A stretch of DNA of 64,000 nucleotides from Erwinia sp. GTDB taxonomy: Bacteria > Pseudomonadota > Gammaproteobacteria > Enterobacterales > Enterobacteriaceae. The DNA is taken from NCBI GenBank assembly GCA_964016415.1, contig OZ024666.1, positions 2,337,310 through 2,401,309 on the forward strand, in the 5' to 3' direction. The notes beneath the pieces are model-generated. The model was given only the letters and a program-made list of their open reading frames with translations. It searched no databases and had not been told where the DNA came from. Both the position numbers and the translations under genes were made by a program. Shown here one piece after another: positions 61,418 through 64,000 of the stretch (the stretch's first letter is position 1; every line of letters starts with the position of its first letter).

Positions 61418-62308
61418 ATGAATGACAACAATGACGTTTCACCAGGCGGTCACACCGCTCTGATGAACCGTATAGAGGATGATATCCCCCCGTCAGTTGC
61501 CCTGGCTCTGCGGGAAAATCTCGGTGCTGTGACGCCCCCGGTACAGGATCTCTCTGCCAGCCTGATTCCGGATCAGGCTCATGGCCATGCGATTATTATC
61601 AGCCATGAGCCGGGTATTTTCTGTGGAAAGCGTTGGGTGGAAGAAATCTTTATTCAGCTCGGCAACCAAACTGAACTTCGCTGGCATATTACCGACGGTG
61701 AACCGATTGTTGTCGATACTCCCTTGTTAGATATATTTGGCCCCGCTGCACAAATACTCACAGCTGAACGCGCGCTGCTCGGCTTCATCCGGACGCTCTC
61801 GGGTGTCGCCACAGAAGTCAGGAACTACAGCAAAATATTAGTGGGTACTCACGCACAGCTGGCCGATATCCGCCAATCGGTACCGGGCTTGCTCAGCGCA
61901 TTCAAATATGCGGTCTTATGCGGTGGAGGCACCCATCACAATCCGGGATTGTCGGACGTATTTCTGATTAAGAAGAATCATATTCTGGCTATCGGATCAC
62001 TCAAAAAAGCCCTTGAGCAGGCTTCCTGGCTGAATCCCGATATTCCGATTGAAGTTGAAGTCGAGGACCTCACCGAGCTTTCACAAGCCCTGGAGGCAGG
62101 AGTCGGCAGAGTCAGGCTGAATAACTTTACACTGAATGAAATGCAACAGGCAGTGACCCTCAACAATCAACGTGCCCAGCTTGAAGCCTCCGGCGATATT
62201 GACAGCACTATGCTGAGGGATATAGCTGAAACTGGCATAGATTTCATCTCGCTCGCTGCTATTAGCCAAAATATCAAAATACTCAATCTGACTTTACGTT
62301 TTCAGTAA
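61418..62308 (+). CDS. nadC: Nicotinate-nucleotide pyrophosphorylase-like protein (NadC) with altered active site
   Basis: Position and overall similarity (FCGKRWVEEIFIQL, LSGVATEVRNY, KYAVLCGGG) mark it as NadC, which turns quinolinate and PRPP into nicotinate mononucleotide. Several invariant residues of the family are altered. The TRKT motif reads IRQS (residues 151-154, catalytic Lys lost). The HR in GGGxxHRxGLxD reads HHNPGLSD (Arg175 replaced by Asn, then Pro). The metal/PRPP Asp in LDNF reads LNNF. VGAL reads LAAI. LREDLG reads LRENLG. The frame is open over 296 residues. It may be a decaying gene or a changed function; the normal activity looks doubtful. Confidence 0.85.
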   Translation: MNDNNDVSPGGHTALMNRIEDDIPPSVALALRENLGAVTPPVQDLSASLIPDQAHGHAIIISHEPGIFCGKRWVEEIFIQLGNQTELRWHITDGEPIVVDTPLLDIFGPAAQILTAERALLGFIRTLSGVATEVRNYSKILVGTHAQLADIRQSVPGLLSAFKYAVLCGGGTHHNPGLSDVFLIKKNHILAIGSLKKALEQASWLNPDIPIEVEVEDLTELSQALEAGVGRVRLNNFTLNEMQQAVTLNNQRAQLEASGDIDSTMLRDIAETGIDFISLAAISQNIKILNLTLRFQ

Positions 62309-62316
62309 TACCCCGG

Positions 62317-62341
62317 ACAGCCATCTTTTCAGGATGGCTGT
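62317..62341 (+). terminator. nadC terminator
   Basis: ACAGCCATC / GATGGCTGT, 9-bp stem with a 7-base loop, followed by TATTCCGTTTG. It begins 8 bases after the nadC stop. Confidence 0.7.
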
Positions 62342-62502
62342 TATTCCGTTTGACATTTGTGAGCCTCTGCACAAGACGTTTACACCTTCACTGCAATCTT
62401 TAATCACTCCGTCATCCTTCTGCACACTTTCCTCAACAGCTATTGGCGCTCTGTACTCAAGCTGCCCAGACTGAACTTATTTACCTCCCGGAGGAGACTA
62501 TC

Positions 62503-62952
62503 ATGCAGCTGCAAACGGGCTTCACACTTATCGAACTGATGGTAGTTATCGCCATTGTGGCTATTCTCAGCGCAATAGGTATACCCACCTATCAAGGTTA
62601 TCTGCAAAAAGCAGCCCTGACTGATATGTTACAAACCGCGATTCACTACAAAACCACCGTTGATTTATGTGCTATGGAGTATGCCAGCCAGGAATCCTGT
62701 TCGGCGGGGAGCAATGGCATTCCTGAGGGGAAAAGCACACGTTACGTTTCTGCAGTTGTGGTGAATGCAGGCACCATCATACTCTCAGGACAATCAACAC
62801 TTGCCGGCTTAAAGGTAACCCTGCGCCCCGAGTGGCAAAATGATGAGGGCCAACTCCGCTGGCAGCGCTATTGCGAAAGCAGCAATGTCAGCCAAAAAAC
62901 TGCCTGTGAAACACTCTTTCGCTTTGGTGGCGATCAGGGGGAGGGAGCTTGA
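62503..62952 (+). CDS. ppdD: Type IV prepilin-like major pilin PpdD
   Basis: A 149-residue prepilin. The leader MQLQTG is cleaved by prepilin peptidase before FTLIELMVVIAIVAILSAIG, the hydrophobic N-terminal helix with Glu5. A globular domain with paired cysteines (LCAMEY and SCSAG; CESS and ACETL) follows. ATG 62503 is preceded by GGAGGAG. Heads ppdD-hofB(-hofC); pili require the other hof/gsp genes elsewhere. Overlaps hofB by one base. Confidence 0.94.
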   Translation: MQLQTGFTLIELMVVIAIVAILSAIGIPTYQGYLQKAALTDMLQTAIHYKTTVDLCAMEYASQESCSAGSNGIPEGKSTRYVSAVVVNAGTIILSGQSTLAGLKVTLRPEWQNDEGQLRWQRYCESSNVSQKTACETLFRFGGDQGEGA

Positions 62953-64000
62953 TGAATGGTGCAACCCTGGAAACGCTGACTGACCTTTGTCTGCAATATC
63001 GTGCCATTGTGCTCTCTTTTTCACCCCAACGGTTGCAGATAGCGACGGAGAATCCACCCAATACAGAAATGATGGCTGCGCTGCGTTTTGTTACCCCTGC
63101 GAGGATTGATATTGAACGCTGGTCGTCGGCAAGATTGCAGCAATACGCCAGACAACACAAAATACCCTGGCTGGCTGAACTGGCTGATGTTAATGAAGCT
63201 GGGGCAACTGCGCAGGTGGACGCCCTATTACAACTGGCTCTGCAACGCCATGCTTCCGATATTCACCTCGAACCACAAACTGACGCACTGCGGCTGCGTT
63301 TACGTATTGATGGCGTATTACAAGTGATCACCTTAAATAGCCAGCATTCACCCGCTGCGCTGATATCGCGATTAAAAATCCTGGCAGGCCTGGATATCGC
63401 TGAACGCCGTTTACCCCAGGATGGTCAGTTTACCATCCCAATACAAGGCGAAAGTACCTCGTTTCGTTTGTCTACATTACCTACCTTGTTTGGAGAAAAA
63501 GCGGTAATCCGGCTGCTGGAAAGTCACCACCAGGCCGTTTCACTGGATAAACTGGGGATGTCCACACGCGCACTGACGCGATTCCGTCAGGCACTTGCTT
63601 TGCCTCAGGGACTGATACTGGTAACGGGCCCGACCGGTAGCGGTAAAACATTTACTCTGTACAGTCGACTCAACTGGCTTAATTCCCCTGAACGCAATAT
63701 TTGCAGTGTCGAGGATCCTATCGAAATACCTCTGAACGGTATCAATCAGACACAGACGCACGCGAAAACAGGACTGGGATTCAGTCGGGTACTACGTGCT
63801 CTGCTCAGACAGGATCCCGATGTCATCATGCTGGGAGAAATACGCGATACTGAGACCGCCGAAATCACCATCCAGGCGGCCCAGACAGGGCACCTGGTGC
63901 TCTCTACCTTGCATACTAACTCCACGACAGAAACGATCACCAGGCTGCGTCAGATGGGAGTAGCCAGCTATCTTCTGGCCTCAGCGCTAAAACTGGTAAT
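62952..64000 (+). CDS. hofB: Type IV pilus assembly ATPase HofB (3' part beyond window)
   Basis: A PilB/GspE-family ATPase that powers pilus assembly. 349 codons are visible. Walker A GPTGSGKT, the Asp box EDPIEI, Walker B region MLGEIRDTETA, and the His box TGHLVLSTLHTNS are in order. The N-terminal domain is short, as in E. coli HofB. The ATG at 62952 shares its A with the ppdD TGA stop (TGATG), so translation is coupled. The frame is open to the window edge. Confidence 0.94.
   Translation, partial: MNGATLETLTDLCLQYRAIVLSFSPQRLQIATENPPNTEMMAALRFVTPARIDIERWSSARLQQYARQHKIPWLAELADVNEAGATAQVDALLQLALQRHASDIHLEPQTDALRLRLRIDGVLQVITLNSQHSPAALISRLKILAGLDIAERRLPQDGQFTIPIQGESTSFRLSTLPTLFGEKAVIRLLESHHQAVSLDKLGMSTRALTRFRQALALPQGLILVTGPTGSGKTFTLYSRLNWLNSPERNICSVEDPIEIPLNGINQTQTHAKTGLGFSRVLRALLRQDPDVIMLGEIRDTETAEITIQAAQTGHLVLSTLHTNSTTETITRLRQMGVASYLLASALKLV

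Noticed and set aside
1..64000. tRNA, rRNA, CRISPR or insertion-sequence elements
   Set aside because: No tRNA-like folds, spaced repeats, or transposase-like frames were recognised on either strand; a dedicated search tool could still find a small RNA.

Overview
The window reads as a chromosome segment from an Enterobacterales bacterium of moderate GC. From 23 kb to the right edge, gene order follows the E. coli mrcB-hrpB-thpR-sfsA-dksA-gluQ-pcnB-folK-panBCD ... can-hpt ... cueO-speE-speD-acnB-lpdA-aceF-aceE-pdhR-aroP-ampE-ampD-nadC-ppdD-hofB neighbourhood. The left part is lineage-specific: heme uptake, a subtilisin-like autotransporter and a membrane gluconate-type dehydrogenase. Together these suggest an Erwiniaceae member; Tatumella is my best guess, but it is not established from sequence alone.

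Layout. 1-2.7 kb: start of aroF (partial, minus strand) with three TyrR-box-like sites upstream, then a lipoprotein and a long AT-rich gap. 2.7-8.8 kb: an intact heme uptake operon hmuRSTUV under a probable Fur site, divergent from a serine-protease autotransporter (9.2-12.2 kb). 12.4-13.5 kb: a SelW-like redox protein and ferritin ftnA. 13.6-17.4 kb: a three-subunit flavoprotein/cytochrome c gluconate-type dehydrogenase in which every gene is broken. 17.8-23.0 kb: the ferrichrome locus fhuACDB, in which every gene is also broken, including a deletion that joins the 5' end of fhuC to the middle of fhuD. 23.2-46 kb: conserved housekeeping genes (cell wall synthesis, RNA metabolism, pantothenate and polyamine synthesis, carbonic anhydrase, purine salvage, copper oxidase, aconitase). 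46-47.7 kb: small accessory genes, one frameshifted. 47.8-55 kb: the pyruvate dehydrogenase complex and its regulator PdhR with a perfect operator. 55.4-59.3 kb: aroP, then a sugar symporter next to a GH43 glycosidase gene carrying a premature stop. 59.3-64 kb: ampE-ampD, an orphan chorismate-mutase/isochorismate-lyase-like gene, nadC, and the type IV pilus genes ppdD-hofB (cut by the window edge).

The main theme is gene decay. Eight open frames are disrupted (three dehydrogenase subunits, fhuA, fhuC, fhuD, fhuB with one lesion shared by fhuC and fhuD, and GH43), plus a frameshifted PH-domain gene. All four nonsense codons can be explained by G:C-to-A:T transitions. Two open genes, thpR and nadC, have lost residues that are normally catalytic. 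Heme uptake, ferritin and central metabolism look intact. The pattern fits a lineage that recently changed niche, dropping ferrichrome iron, periplasmic sugar-acid oxidation and a glycoside system, and possibly NAD de novo synthesis. No rRNA, tRNA, CRISPR array or insertion sequence was recognised.
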